From: Tatumella sp. JGM118
GTDB lineage: Bacteria > Pseudomonadota > Gammaproteobacteria > Enterobacterales > Enterobacteriaceae
DNA: 64,000 nt
Assembly (NCBI RefSeq): GCF_018257515.1
Contig: NZ_JAERJR010000001.1
Location: 1 to 64,000, forward strand
Reading direction: 5' to 3'
This document shows positions 45,482 to 54,935 of this stretch, one piece after another. Made by a program: the position numbers and the translations under genes. The stretch's first letter is position 1. Every line of letters begins with the position of its first letter. The notes below the pieces were generated by a model. That model was not told the DNA's origin. It was given only the letters and a program-made list of their open reading frames with translations, and searched no databases.

Positions 45482-46423
45482 AATGTCGTCCTTAAAATGC
45501 AGGTCCGGGGTCAGCCGTACGGGCTGTAGTAGAGGAGGTGCCCCGGAGTGACGCAATAACCGGGGGCAGATCGATAATACGTTGTTTAATCTGCAAGGGT
45601 CTGTCGATAAGTCCGGCAAATTGTACCTTTTTCGGGCTGAAAATTACAGATTGCCCGGCATGAGGCGCATCCGGCGCACTTATGGCCCGTCACCTCGTTT
45701 GAGTAAGCCCGGGAGTTCACAGGATCTTAAGCGCGGGTCTGGCCGTAATAAGAACCCGGCCCCTGCCTCCTGTCAGTGCTTCGGGCATAAAAATATGAAT
45801 GACGTATTCCCGTCACTCCATCGTTGCTGAATAACCGCAGGATCGAAGGCAGAATTTCCTGCACAGAAACATTTATCTGCCCGGTGACCACGGCCACCCT
45901 AAGAGCCGGATTAAATAAGCCATGCCCGATAAATACAGAAACCTGCTGCGGTAGTTCGGGCTGAGCAGGGCAAGGACAGCACCCGTAAAGGGCGTCACCG
46001 GGAAAAATGTACACGATAAACAGTGAGATTCTTCGGGCGGTACGGATGACAGGCAGGAATACAGTGGGATACGGCCGGTCTGTTTTCAGCCTTTGTCACC
46101 CCCGGGTCTGATGGGCAAAGCCTGCGGACCCCCCGGAAGACCGTTCAACCTGCCGGGTCTGCGGTATCACCTCCGGCCTTTTCCCCCGACTGCCGGGCGA
46201 TAAACCCGGGGGGCAGTGTTAAGGGAAACGGTCAGGGAGTTCAGCTTACCCACTCAGCCCGCTCTCCGGACTCTGTGAGCTTAACGATCCTTCCTGTTCA
46301 TTCTGCCAGTGACCCCTGAGCCGGGGGCGTCCGGGCCTGTTACAATTTTAGTAGTGAGCAGATCACCGGGTGTACTATACTCGCCATCAGTATCAGCAAA
46401 AGTCTTATAACTGACTGTAACCT
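45482..46423. other. 942-bp intergenic region without recognised genes
   Basis: No frame looks coding; the minus-strand open frame at 45727-46014 has no family features. The stretch from 46080 to 46340 is GC-rich with several imperfect hairpins. The promoter of the next gene should lie in the last 100 bp, where TACTATACTCGCC near 46371 supplies a plausible -10. Confidence 0.5.
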
Positions 46424-48505
46424 ATGAATTATTTAACAAAAAGTGCGATTGTCTTTTCGTTGAAAACGGCGCTGGCGGCATTCCTGGCATTTTATCTGGC
46501 ATTAGAACTTAATCTGGAAAAACCGACCTGGTCACTCACCACGGTGTATGTCGTGTCACAGATTTACTCCGCCTCCACGGTATCAAAATCATTTTTCAGG
46601 CTGCTGGGCACCGTACTGGGCGGAATTTTTATTTTCGTCATTTATCCGGCTACGGTGATGACACCGGTTTTGTTCAGTTTTACGGTCTCCGCCTGGGTTG
46701 CGCTATGTCTTTATCTGTCCTTACATGATCGGACACCGAAAAGTTATATTTTTATGCTGGCCGGATACAGTGCGGCGATTATGGGGTTCCCGGACGTGAC
46801 GACACCGTCAGCCATTACCTATACCGTGATCTCCCGTATTGAAGAGGTGGCACTGGGCATCCTCTGCAGTAGTCTGGTGCATGTGCTGATTTTTCCGGTG
46901 AGTATGAAATCGCTGCTACAGAACAGTGTCGATAACTGGTATCAGCAGGCAAAAAAAGTCTGTGCCTCATTGCTCAGCCAGCAAGCCCGATCGGCAGAAA
47001 TGCCCGAACGGGAACAGATCCTGGTCCAGATGGCGAATTACCCCGTGAGTGTGGAAGTGCTGATGACTCACTGTGCCTACGAACCCGATCAGGTGAAGCG
47101 GCTGGTACGTCTGGTGTCGGCGCAGTATCAGCACCTCTCTTATCTTGTACCGACCCTGACGGCGATAGAAAAACGTCTGAGTCTGCTGTCTGCAGAAAAT
47201 ATCCGGCTGCCTGAACTGATGACGCATTGCATGGGCCGGTTTCTTGACTGGCTGGAACAACCGGCCAGCACGGAGGATGTGGTTTCAATTAATGCGTTAC
47301 TGGAAGAGACACAGCAGAAGATCACAGAAAATTTTCATTCCGGTAGCCGGGGCACCGAAGAGTGTTTATTGTTTCTGGGGCTGACCCGTCGGTTACAGAA
47401 CTTTGTGCGTATTCTGAGTGCGTACCATGGGGTAGAAGTCAGGATCTCGCGGCTTCGCAGACGCGGTAAATCTTCTCCTGCAGGGCACCGGCAACGTTAT
47501 TTCGACCACGGCATGATCTCGTTGTCTGCCTTTACGGCCTTTGCCGCGACCTTTATTGCCTGCCTGTTCTGGATCGGCTCGGGCTGGAAAAGTGGCTACA
47601 ATGCGGCAATGATCGCCGCCGTAACCTGTTCGTTCTTTGCAACCCACGACAGCCCGATCGGCGGAATGCGGGTGTTTCTGAAAGGTATCGCCATTGCTAT
47701 CGCCATCAGCATTTTTTATTCCATGGTGATCCTGCCAGGCGCAATCACCTTTGAAGCGATGATCATTTGTCTGTTACCGGCACTGTTTCTGATGGGGCTG
47801 ATTATTGCCAACCCGGCCACCAACTTTATCGGGCTGATTATCGCCACACAGCTCCCCGCCTATATCGGCCTGACCCATGATTTTGCCCCCAATCCATTTG
47901 CGACCGTCAACGCCGCGATTTCCACCTTTGTCGGGATTGTCATTTCGCTGGTGGTGACACTGATGATCCGCAATAAACGTCCTTCATGGACCGCGAAAAG
48001 AGCCCTGCGGGCGGGAATTAAAGAATTGTTACAGCTTCTCAATGATATCCGTCTGCATAAAGCGTCATTATTGCAGCGCCAGCAGTTCGTTCAGCGAATG
48101 CTGGACAGAATCAACGTTATCCTGCCGAGGAATAAAGCCGACCCGGGAAACACGCTGACCGTTGAAAATAACCTGATCACTGAAGTATGGCTGGGAGCAA
48201 ATGTCTTTGACTTCTATGCCCGTGATCCGGAAGTCCTCCGTTTAAACGGACTTGAGACAGACGCGTTGCTTTATGAGATCAGCTTATACCTGAAGAGACG
48301 ATTAAAAAATATTCATGAACAACCCGGCAGCAGGCTGCTGCATGAACTGGAAACGTTGTTATCCGTCATGGAGCCGATGGCGAAAAATAATCCGCAGTTA
48401 TTTATGCCCTTGTATTTTTTGTTCAACATCCGGTTATCCCTGTTTCCACGGATCCGCTGGAATACCGGGGCAGGAAAATCCTGGTTTCCGGGGGATGACC
48501 GTTAA
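46424..48505 (+). CDS. FUSC-family aromatic-compound exporter
   Basis: This 693-aa inner membrane protein has two membrane blocks (about 10-165 and 365-520) separated and followed by helical cytoplasmic parts. It belongs to the AaeB/YdhK branch of the FUSC family: LEKPTWSLTTVYVVSQIYS and SKSFFRLLGTVLGGIFIFV at the N-terminus, and GWKSGYNAAMIAAVTCSFFA opening the second block. Characterised members export aromatic acids together with an HlyD-type partner. An HlyD protein is encoded 1.9 kb downstream, but with its own permeases. The esterase gene follows after 36 bp and is probably co-transcribed. Confidence 0.85.
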   Translation: MNYLTKSAIVFSLKTALAAFLAFYLALELNLEKPTWSLTTVYVVSQIYSASTVSKSFFRLLGTVLGGIFIFVIYPATVMTPVLFSFTVSAWVALCLYLSLHDRTPKSYIFMLAGYSAAIMGFPDVTTPSAITYTVISRIEEVALGILCSSLVHVLIFPVSMKSLLQNSVDNWYQQAKKVCASLLSQQARSAEMPEREQILVQMANYPVSVEVLMTHCAYEPDQVKRLVRLVSAQYQHLSYLVPTLTAIEKRLSLLSAENIRLPELMTHCMGRFLDWLEQPASTEDVVSINALLEETQQKITENFHSGSRGTEECLLFLGLTRRLQNFVRILSAYHGVEVRISRLRRRGKSSPAGHRQRYFDHGMISLSAFTAFAATFIACLFWIGSGWKSGYNAAMIAAVTCSFFATHDSPIGGMRVFLKGIAIAIAISIFYSMVILPGAITFEAMIICLLPALFLMGLIIANPATNFIGLIIATQLPAYIGLTHDFAPNPFATVNAAISTFVGIVISLVVTLMIRNKRPSWTAKRALRAGIKELLQLLNDIRLHKASLLQRQQFVQRMLDRINVILPRNKADPGNTLTVENNLITEVWLGANVFDFYARDPEVLRLNGLETDALLYEISLYLKRRLKNIHEQPGSRLLHELETLLSVMEPMAKNNPQLFMPLYFLFNIRLSLFPRIRWNTGAGKSWFPGDDR

Positions 48506-48541
48506 ATTTTTACCGGAAAAAGCAGCATAAGAGGAATAAGA

Positions 48542-49249
48542 GTGAGAAAAGTACTGGCAGTGATCGGCGTATTTTGTATCTTCCTGATACACCCTGCGGT
48601 CCGGGCAAGTGAACTGACCTATTTATTTATGCCGGCTGTCCGGCAGGATAAACCGCAATCGATGCTGCTGATGATGCATGGTTATGGCGCGAATGAACAG
48701 GATTTCAACGACTTCCCGGTGATTGTGCCGGGTAACATGATTGTGGTTTCACTGCGGGCACCGCTCCCTGTCGCCGGAGACAGTTATCAGTGGTATCGCA
48801 ATTCAGACAAACAGATGCAGGTTGCCGCCGATCAGCAAAGCAGCAGTGATGCGGTGGTTTCGACGGTGAAGACCTTACAACAGCAATATCACGTCTCCGC
48901 CAGCCATACCTATCTGGGGGGATTCAGCCAGGGAGCGGTGATGACCTATAAGGTCGCACTGATGTATCCGCAGTTATTCCACGGCGTGGCGGTTTTCAGC
49001 GGACATTTGCCGGCGAATTTTTCGTTAAGCAATATTCCGCGCCAGCAGGCCGGTCAGTTACATTTTTTTATCGGCCACGGGGAATCGGATCAAAGGATCC
49101 CGTTGCGACAGGCCAGACAGGCGGTGAGTCAGCTGAGCGGTATAACGCCGGACATTACCTTTAAAACGTATCCGGGTATGGGGCATACCATGAGCCTGGA
49201 TGAAATTAAGGACTTCAGGCAATGGCTTTTCACACAGGAGTTTCAGTAA
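48542..49249 (+). CDS. Periplasmic alpha/beta-hydrolase (carboxylesterase type)
   Basis: This exported 235-aa esterase of the phospholipase/carboxylesterase (YpfH-like) family starts at GTG 48542 after AGAGGAATAAG. The signal peptide ends near VRAS. The oxyanion region is MMHGYGANEQDF. The catalytic triad is Ser129 in GGFSQGA, Asp183 in GESDQRIP and His215 in GMGHTMS. Export is unusual, since most members are cytoplasmic. It stands behind a FUSC exporter, so a role in releasing or processing an aromatic ester outside the membrane is conceivable but unproven. Confidence 0.85.
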   Translation: MRKVLAVIGVFCIFLIHPAVRASELTYLFMPAVRQDKPQSMLLMMHGYGANEQDFNDFPVIVPGNMIVVSLRAPLPVAGDSYQWYRNSDKQMQVAADQQSSSDAVVSTVKTLQQQYHVSASHTYLGGFSQGAVMTYKVALMYPQLFHGVAVFSGHLPANFSLSNIPRQQAGQLHFFIGHGESDQRIPLRQARQAVSQLSGITPDITFKTYPGMGHTMSLDEIKDFRQWLFTQEFQ

Positions 49250-49439
49250 GAAGAGCAGGACGTGAAGAGGGGGAAAGCCGTGCAGCGACCGGCAGGAGAC
49301 CCGGTATTCGCGGTGACGAGGGCCGGTTACGGTAGCCCTGCGGGACATCTCTGCCGGGGCAAAGACGGTTCCGCAGTATGGCCTCGGGTCATTTGTACTG
49401 CCGGCAAAATCTGAGGGGGGCAGTCTCCGGCGCGCACAC

Positions 49440-49628
49440 TTAGCCCTCGAAGGAGTACGCCGGGCGGGTAATACCGGCAGGGCGGCAGCTGGCATTAAGC
49501 AACTGGCTGAATTCAGCTTCAGCCCGGGTGACGGCCTGAAGAAATTCCGCCGGTGACAGGGATTGTTGCTGACCGTTAACGTAAGCCAGTGCCAGTTCTT
49601 TACTGTTAAAACGATTCAAAGAAAACAT
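49440..49628 (-). CDS. Small hypothetical protein
   Basis: This 62-aa open frame begins with ATG behind a CGGAG about 10 bp upstream. The sequence MFSLNRFNSKELALAYVNGQ followed by SLSPAEFLQAVTRAEAEF reads as a soluble helical small protein with balanced composition, unlike the Arg/Pro-rich shadow frames nearby. No family is recognised. It stands alone in a 1.1 kb gap. Confidence 0.5.
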   Translation of the reverse strand: MFSLNRFNSKELALAYVNGQQQSLSPAEFLQAVTRAEAEFSQLLNASCRPAGITRPAYSFEG

Positions 49629-50375
49629 AGTGTGGTTAAACTCCGCAGGCAGATTAGATTCAGGTCAAATAATAAGCTTTACGCCTGCGTGGGTGAATCC
49701 GGAAATCTGTATCAATTCGATAGGTGATCTCGTTCGCAGAGATATGGAATTGTCACTTTTTATTTCGCATCCCGGGCCAGTGGCGGTATCCCGCCTGTTC
49801 GGGGGAGGCTTTCCGGCCGCCACGTACCCTGCTAAGACAGGCGATTCAGCGCAGGGAGCTTCGGCCTGAAAACTCCGGCCGCGCAGGAACAGTCGCAGGC
49901 ACAGATGAGAGCGTATACGGGGATTTCCGGGCACAGCCTTTCTGCGGCGGCGGTGGCCGGGGTTGCCGGCCGGTGCAGGGTTCGTTCTTTTCCTGGCAGC
50001 GGCGGGTGAGGGCGCCTCTATTCCCTGTCGCCGCGGGGATGCCAGGACGGGCAGAGTACGCGGCCATGGTTTCACCGGTATTTCCCTGGCACATCACGGG
50101 ACAATAGGGAGTCAGAAAGCCGGTGGTGTTGTCAGCATCAGCTCATCAGCGATGCGGACGATGTTTATTAACGCAACCCTAATCAATGATTGGCAGCGCC
50201 CGATGAGACGTTCGCTAAACTATGGCGTTAACCTGATTAATGCAGAGAGCTTACCGGCAGATAGATTGCGGGTATGAGTCCGGGCATAACCTGAATCAAT
50301 GCTCTATGCTTTTTTTATGTCAAAATTGTGGTTAGCGATGATGGAACACTCTTACTGTGCACTGGAGCAGTTTGC
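49629..50375. other. 747-bp intergenic region
   Basis: No gene is recognised. 49780-50100 is GC-rich and imperfectly repetitive, and the open frames there are Arg/Pro/Gly-rich shadows. 50110-50375 is closer to average composition and should hold the promoter of the HlyD-permease operon. Confidence 0.5.
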
Positions 50376-51344
50376 ATGAATAAAAAAATAATACTGACCG
50401 TATTGCTGATGATTGCGGTCGTTTCGCTGGCCGTTTTCTTTCGGGCCCAGAATCAGGGGCTGTTATTACAGGGCGAAGTGGATGCGCCGGAAGTGATTGT
50501 GACATCTAAAGCGAAGGGCCGCGTTATTGAACGTGAAGCCCAGCGCGGCGATGATGTCCGGGCCGGCGAAGTACTGATGAAACTGGAAGCTCCCGAACTT
50601 ATCGCCCAGCTGAAAGCAGCCGAAGCGGCCCGCGATCAGGCAAAAGCCCAGCTGGATCTCTCTCTCAGCGGCACCCGTGAAGAAAGTATCCGTAATCTTC
50701 GTGCCGTGCTGGCGTCAGCCACATCGGACTACCAGAATGCCCGTGACGAATATAACCGGCAATTGAAGATTGCCGCGAAAGGCTATATTTCTGCTCAGGC
50801 ACTGGACGATGCGCGTAATGCCCGCAATACCGCGTTGCAGTCCATGCAAAGTGCACAGGCCAATCTGGATGAAGGATTGCATGGCGATCGTGTTCAGCAG
50901 CGGGAAATTTATGCCGCCCAGCTGGATGAGGCAGAACAGCAACTACTGGAAATTAAAGCGCAGACGGATGACCTGGTGGTCAGAGCGCCGGTGGATGGTG
51001 AGGTCGGCCCTATCCCGGCGGAGGTCGGTGACCTGCTGACGGCTTACAGTCCGTTGCTGACCCTGGTGCGTCTGCCGGATGCCTATTTTGTGTTTAATCT
51101 GCGTGAGGATATTCTCGCGCATGTCAGAAAAGGCGACATCATTGAGCTGCGGGTTCCGGCATTAAATAACGCAAGAATAAAAGCTGAAGTGCATTATATT
51201 GCGCCGCTGGGAGACTTTTCGACCAAAAGTGCAACGCGGGCGACAGGCGATTTTGATTTAAAAACATTTGAAGTGCGCCTGCGGCCTTTACAGCCTGTGA
51301 ATGGGTTGCGACAGGGAATGAGTGCATTATGGCAATGGAAGTAA
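50376..51344 (+). CDS. HlyD-type membrane fusion protein
   Basis: This is a periplasmic adaptor anchored by one N-terminal helix (IILTVLLMIAVVSLAVFF). The ATG at 50376 follows CTGGAG and gives 322 aa. A barrel-sandwich half (VIVTSKAKGRVIEREAQRGD) leads to a long coiled coil (about 75-200), the second lipoyl half (DDLVVRAPVDGEVGPI) and a beta-barrel. The protein resembles E. coli YhiI. It overlaps the next gene by 16 bp, and the three-gene unit looks translationally coupled. Confidence 0.88.
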   Translation: MNKKIILTVLLMIAVVSLAVFFRAQNQGLLLQGEVDAPEVIVTSKAKGRVIEREAQRGDDVRAGEVLMKLEAPELIAQLKAAEAARDQAKAQLDLSLSGTREESIRNLRAVLASATSDYQNARDEYNRQLKIAAKGYISAQALDDARNARNTALQSMQSAQANLDEGLHGDRVQQREIYAAQLDEAEQQLLEIKAQTDDLVVRAPVDGEVGPIPAEVGDLLTAYSPLLTLVRLPDAYFVFNLREDILAHVRKGDIIELRVPALNNARIKAEVHYIAPLGDFSTKSATRATGDFDLKTFEVRLRPLQPVNGLRQGMSALWQWK

Positions 51345-52480
51345 AATACGGACGTCGTTGTTTCCGCCAGGCATTTAACCGCGAGCTGAGAAATGCCTTC
51401 AGACGGCCAATGATCCACTGGCTGACCTGGATCTTCCCGTTGTTACTGTTCTGGTTACTGAGCAGTAACTTCTCGGCCGGAACCCTGCTGAATTTACCGG
51501 TCGCGGTGGTGGATAATGACCACAGTGAGTTGTCACGGCAAATCATCCGCGACCTGGACGCCAGTCCTCATGCCTCACTCACTGAGTGGCCGGGCGGCCT
51601 TGAACAGGCGGAACAGAAATTACGGACCGCGCAAGATTACGGTATCGTCTATATCCCGGCAGATTTCGAGGCCGATGTCCTGGCCGGACGCCAGCCACAG
51701 GTGGTTTTTTATTACAACGCGCTGTTTTATGCCTCAGGGCTGTATTCCACCCAGGACTTCTCCGGTCTGATGACGACCCTGAACAGCCAGTATCGCAATA
51801 TTATGGCGGCTAAAATTGGTAAGCAGGTCCCGACGCTGGCTCAGGTATCGTTAACCTACCAAAGCCTGTTTAATGCCAGTGGCAGCTATATTTATTATCA
51901 GCAGTTCGCTGCCACTATCCATCTGATGCAGTTATTTGTCGTCGCCTGCATGATCTATGTGTTATCCCGCAGTAAGCCGCTGGTTTACTCTAATTCTTTC
52001 ACCTTTTCGTTACTGGGAAAGATGGCTCCCTATACGCTTATCTATACCACGGTACTGATGGCGCAGATTGCCTTACTGGTCTGGGCTTCAGATGCCAGGG
52101 TGGTGGGGAATGCGTTCTATATGTACTGTGTCGCTTTTTTCTACATTATGGCAGCGCAGAGTCTTGCGGTGTTTCTGTTCACCTTCACCCGCTCAGCCAT
52201 TACCGCCTATACGCTGATGGCATTGCTGGTGAGTATTGCCATGACATTTTCGGGGCTGGCGGTGCCGGAATTATCCATGCCCTTACCGGCTCAGATTATT
52301 TCTAACCTGGAACCGCTGACCCATGCTTTGTATGCCATGTTCGATCTGTTCCTGCGTCAGGTCCCGGCGCAACCGGTGGCCAGTGTCTGTGCCTTATTAC
52401 TGGCTTACCCGCTGGTGGTAGGTTTGCTGGTCCGGAAACGATTACCGGCCCGCCTTCGCGCACAAGAGGCGATGACATGA
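51329..52480 (+). CDS. ABC-2 type permease, first subunit
   Basis: This 383-aa protein has one N-terminal helix (HWLTWIFPLLLFWLLSS), a large periplasmic domain (about 55-175) that opens with LPVAVVDNDHSELSRQIIRD, then about five helices. This is the YhhJ/YbhS/YbhR layout of ABC-2 permeases in the drug and lipid export group. The frame overlaps hlyD by 16 bp and the second permease by 4 bp. No ATP-binding subunit is encoded beside it. Confidence 0.87.
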   Translation: MAMEVKYGRRCFRQAFNRELRNAFRRPMIHWLTWIFPLLLFWLLSSNFSAGTLLNLPVAVVDNDHSELSRQIIRDLDASPHASLTEWPGGLEQAEQKLRTAQDYGIVYIPADFEADVLAGRQPQVVFYYNALFYASGLYSTQDFSGLMTTLNSQYRNIMAAKIGKQVPTLAQVSLTYQSLFNASGSYIYYQQFAATIHLMQLFVVACMIYVLSRSKPLVYSNSFTFSLLGKMAPYTLIYTTVLMAQIALLVWASDARVVGNAFYMYCVAFFYIMAAQSLAVFLFTFTRSAITAYTLMALLVSIAMTFSGLAVPELSMPLPAQIISNLEPLTHALYAMFDLFLRQVPAQPVASVCALLLAYPLVVGLLVRKRLPARLRAQEAMT

Positions 52481-53631
52481 CCGTATTTTTTCAGACGTTC
52501 CGCAAAGTCCTGACCGGCATGCTGCAACGGCCGATGTGGGGAATCTTGCTGATCTCATTGTGTGTTATGAGTCTGGTGTATGCGAACCGTACCGTCTGGA
52601 ATCTGCCGGTGGCGGTGGTGGACCAGGATCATAGCACCGCCAGCCGGTTACTGATCCGTAATCTGGATGCCACTTCCAAGATTGAGATGATCAATTACGC
52701 GGATCTGCAAACCGCCAGACGTGACCTGGGCTGGCGTAAGTTATTTGCTATCATCATTATGCCGGTCGATCTGGAACAGAAAATGCTGGCCGGGGAATCC
52801 GTGTCTATCCCGGTATTCGGGGATGCGACCAACCGTTTGCCGAACGGGCAGATAGAGCAGGATGTGATCGCCGCTTACCAGCAGATGCTCGCCCATTATA
52901 ATAATGAAATTCTCCTGAGCCACGGTTTTACCTCCCCGGAAGCCAGTGTGCTGTTAACGCCCATCAAAGCCGAAATACAGCCACTGTTTAACCCCGGTAT
53001 CAGCTTTGCGGCCATTATCTTTCCCGGGTTGCTGGTGATGTTATTACAACACTCCCTGTTAATCGCCAGCGTACGGGTTAATCTGACCATCAGTGCCAGC
53101 GGTAAACCGTCGATGCCGGTTATTCTGGGGGCATATTCCGCGTTACTGCCTATCTGGCTATTTCTGTCGATAGTCCTGTTTGTTCTCTGGCCATGGGTAT
53201 TGGGTTACCGGCAAACGGCCAGCATGGCCGAAATAGTGTTGCTGACTTTTCCTTTCCTGCTGGCGGTGATCAGTCTCGGAAATTTGCTGACGGAATGTAT
53301 CCGGCGTGTGGAAATCGTTTATCTGACCTTATCCTTTATGACCATGCCTGTCTTTTACATTTCAGGGACCATCTGGCCTGTCCAGGCGATGCCCTGGGGC
53401 GTCAGATTACTCTCTGATCTGCTCCCCTCAACCTGGGCAGTGAAAGCCATCGCAGGGGTCAACCAGATGGGGCTTTCCTGGAAAAATGCACTGCCCGATG
53501 TGGTGGTGTTGTTGTTACTTTGCCTGTTATTTAATCTGCTGGAATTTCTGATTAACACCTTCCGGAACCGTCAGCGTCGGCAGGCGTTCCTCAGCTTTTT
53601 CCGCCTGAAACCGGGGGATAACGCCGGGTAA
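52477..53631 (+). CDS. ABC-2 type permease, second subunit
   Basis: This 384-aa paralogue of the preceding permease has the same layout: LPVAVVDQDHSTASRLLIRN after the first helix, then the periplasmic domain and about five C-terminal helices (MPVFYISGTIWPVQAMPWG is the family motif). It starts within the previous stop (ATGA). The two probably form a heterodimer. The gene ends 12 bp from the convergent alcohol dehydrogenase. Confidence 0.88.
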   Translation: MTVFFQTFRKVLTGMLQRPMWGILLISLCVMSLVYANRTVWNLPVAVVDQDHSTASRLLIRNLDATSKIEMINYADLQTARRDLGWRKLFAIIIMPVDLEQKMLAGESVSIPVFGDATNRLPNGQIEQDVIAAYQQMLAHYNNEILLSHGFTSPEASVLLTPIKAEIQPLFNPGISFAAIIFPGLLVMLLQHSLLIASVRVNLTISASGKPSMPVILGAYSALLPIWLFLSIVLFVLWPWVLGYRQTASMAEIVLLTFPFLLAVISLGNLLTECIRRVEIVYLTLSFMTMPVFYISGTIWPVQAMPWGVRLLSDLLPSTWAVKAIAGVNQMGLSWKNALPDVVVLLLLCLLFNLLEFLINTFRNRQRRQAFLSFFRLKPGDNAG

Positions 53632-53642
53632 TGGGCCGGAGG

Positions 53643-54788
53643 CTAGCCTTCCACCGGCCAGCTCTCCGACAACATAAACAACATCTGTTGCGGGCTGTAT
53701 TTTATCAGGGAATTCTTGCTGCCCGCCTTGCTGAGGATCTCGCGGCACTGAGCCACCGGCAGGGCAGGCGGCGACTGCCACAGATCGTAAGGGGCCATCT
53801 CCCGCAACCAGTCCGCCAGTTGCCGTGCCGTATTCTCCGGCGGACGGTCAGGGAAAAGCCCCTGCCACAACTCGCCCAGCAGGCGCTGCTGACGGGGGTC
53901 TTTTATCTGTTCACACAGACCAAGAAACGGCAGTAATAACCGGCCACACACTTCTCCGTGATGCCAGGGCATCAATGCGCCCGTCTCACCGGCCAGACCA
54001 TGGATCACCCCAAGCCCTGCCATACTGAGGCTGAGGCCCCCCAGCCAGGAAGCCATCATCATTTTTTCTCTGGCGCATTCTCCCTGTTCATCCGGCTGTG
54101 TCAGTGCGGGCCAGGCGGCCACGAAGAGTTGCATCCCCTGCAGTGAAAAACTGCGACTAAAGACGCTGCTTTCTGAGGAAAGCCAGGCTTCGAATAAATG
54201 GGTGAAGGCATCGATCGCGCAGCTGGCCAGGATCGTGGCAGGGGTATTGTTCAGCAATTGCGGGTCCAGCAGTGCAATATCCGGGACCAGCGCCGGATGG
54301 CGTAATGAGGCCTTTACGCGATAGTGGTGTTGATCGGTCACCACCGCGTTCATCGTAACTTCGCTGCCTGTGCCTGCCGTGGTGGGGACGGCAATCAGTG
54401 GCAGACGCTCTCCGCTTAACGGTGTATCACCCACTTTTTCCAGATAACGGATCGCCGGCAGAGGATGGCGGCAGAGAGTACTGAACGCTTTCGCGGCATC
54501 CAGCACACTGCCCCCGCCAATCGCCAGCACTCTTTTGGCTCGGTTGCGCCATTTTTGTACCCACTCATCAAGCTCCTGCGGGGAGGCTTCATGGCTGACG
54601 GTGATCACCCCGGCAATCAGATCACCGGTTTCTGACTGCAGTAATGGCCAGTATTCACCGGCAGCAAACGACCGGTTAATAAAAACCAGTGTCGGCAGGG
54701 GCGCTGCCAATAACAGCGTTTTCAGCTGACTGAGGCAACCTGGCCCGAAAATTGTATGCTGATTACAGAAGAGATGGGTTTGCCGCAT
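53643..54788 (-). CDS. Iron-containing alcohol dehydrogenase
   Basis: This is a 381-aa NAD(P)-dependent group III alcohol dehydrogenase, starting at the ATG at 54788. The dinucleotide-binding GGGSVLDAAKAFS and the loop PTTAGTGSEVT are typical. Metal ligands are visible in CAIDAFTHLFEAW (Asp, His) and in GVIHGLAGETGALMPWHHGE (two His). The substrate is unknown; relatives act on 1,2-propanediol, butanol or maleylacetate. It is divergent from the aldo/keto reductase gene, 147 bp away, so the two may share a regulatory region. Confidence 0.88.
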   Translation of the reverse strand: MRQTHLFCNQHTIFGPGCLSQLKTLLLAAPLPTLVFINRSFAAGEYWPLLQSETGDLIAGVITVSHEASPQELDEWVQKWRNRAKRVLAIGGGSVLDAAKAFSTLCRHPLPAIRYLEKVGDTPLSGERLPLIAVPTTAGTGSEVTMNAVVTDQHHYRVKASLRHPALVPDIALLDPQLLNNTPATILASCAIDAFTHLFEAWLSSESSVFSRSFSLQGMQLFVAAWPALTQPDEQGECAREKMMMASWLGGLSLSMAGLGVIHGLAGETGALMPWHHGEVCGRLLLPFLGLCEQIKDPRQQRLLGELWQGLFPDRPPENTARQLADWLREMAPYDLWQSPPALPVAQCREILSKAGSKNSLIKYSPQQMLFMLSESWPVEG

Positions 54789-54935
54789 CACGGATGACTC
54801 CCGGGTTAAATCAGAAGTGTCGTGCAGCACTCACGGAATTGCCAGTGTCAGCCTGACGGAAGACGCAGCTGAGACCGGAATATTTTATTTAATCGATCCC
54901 GGTCACAGGCCGGGTGATAACGGATGCGGAGTCGA

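Noticed and set aside
45727-46014. 95-codon minus-strand open frame
   Set aside because: No family resemblance, no SD and low-complexity Arg/Gly/Tyr-rich end; treated as intergenic.
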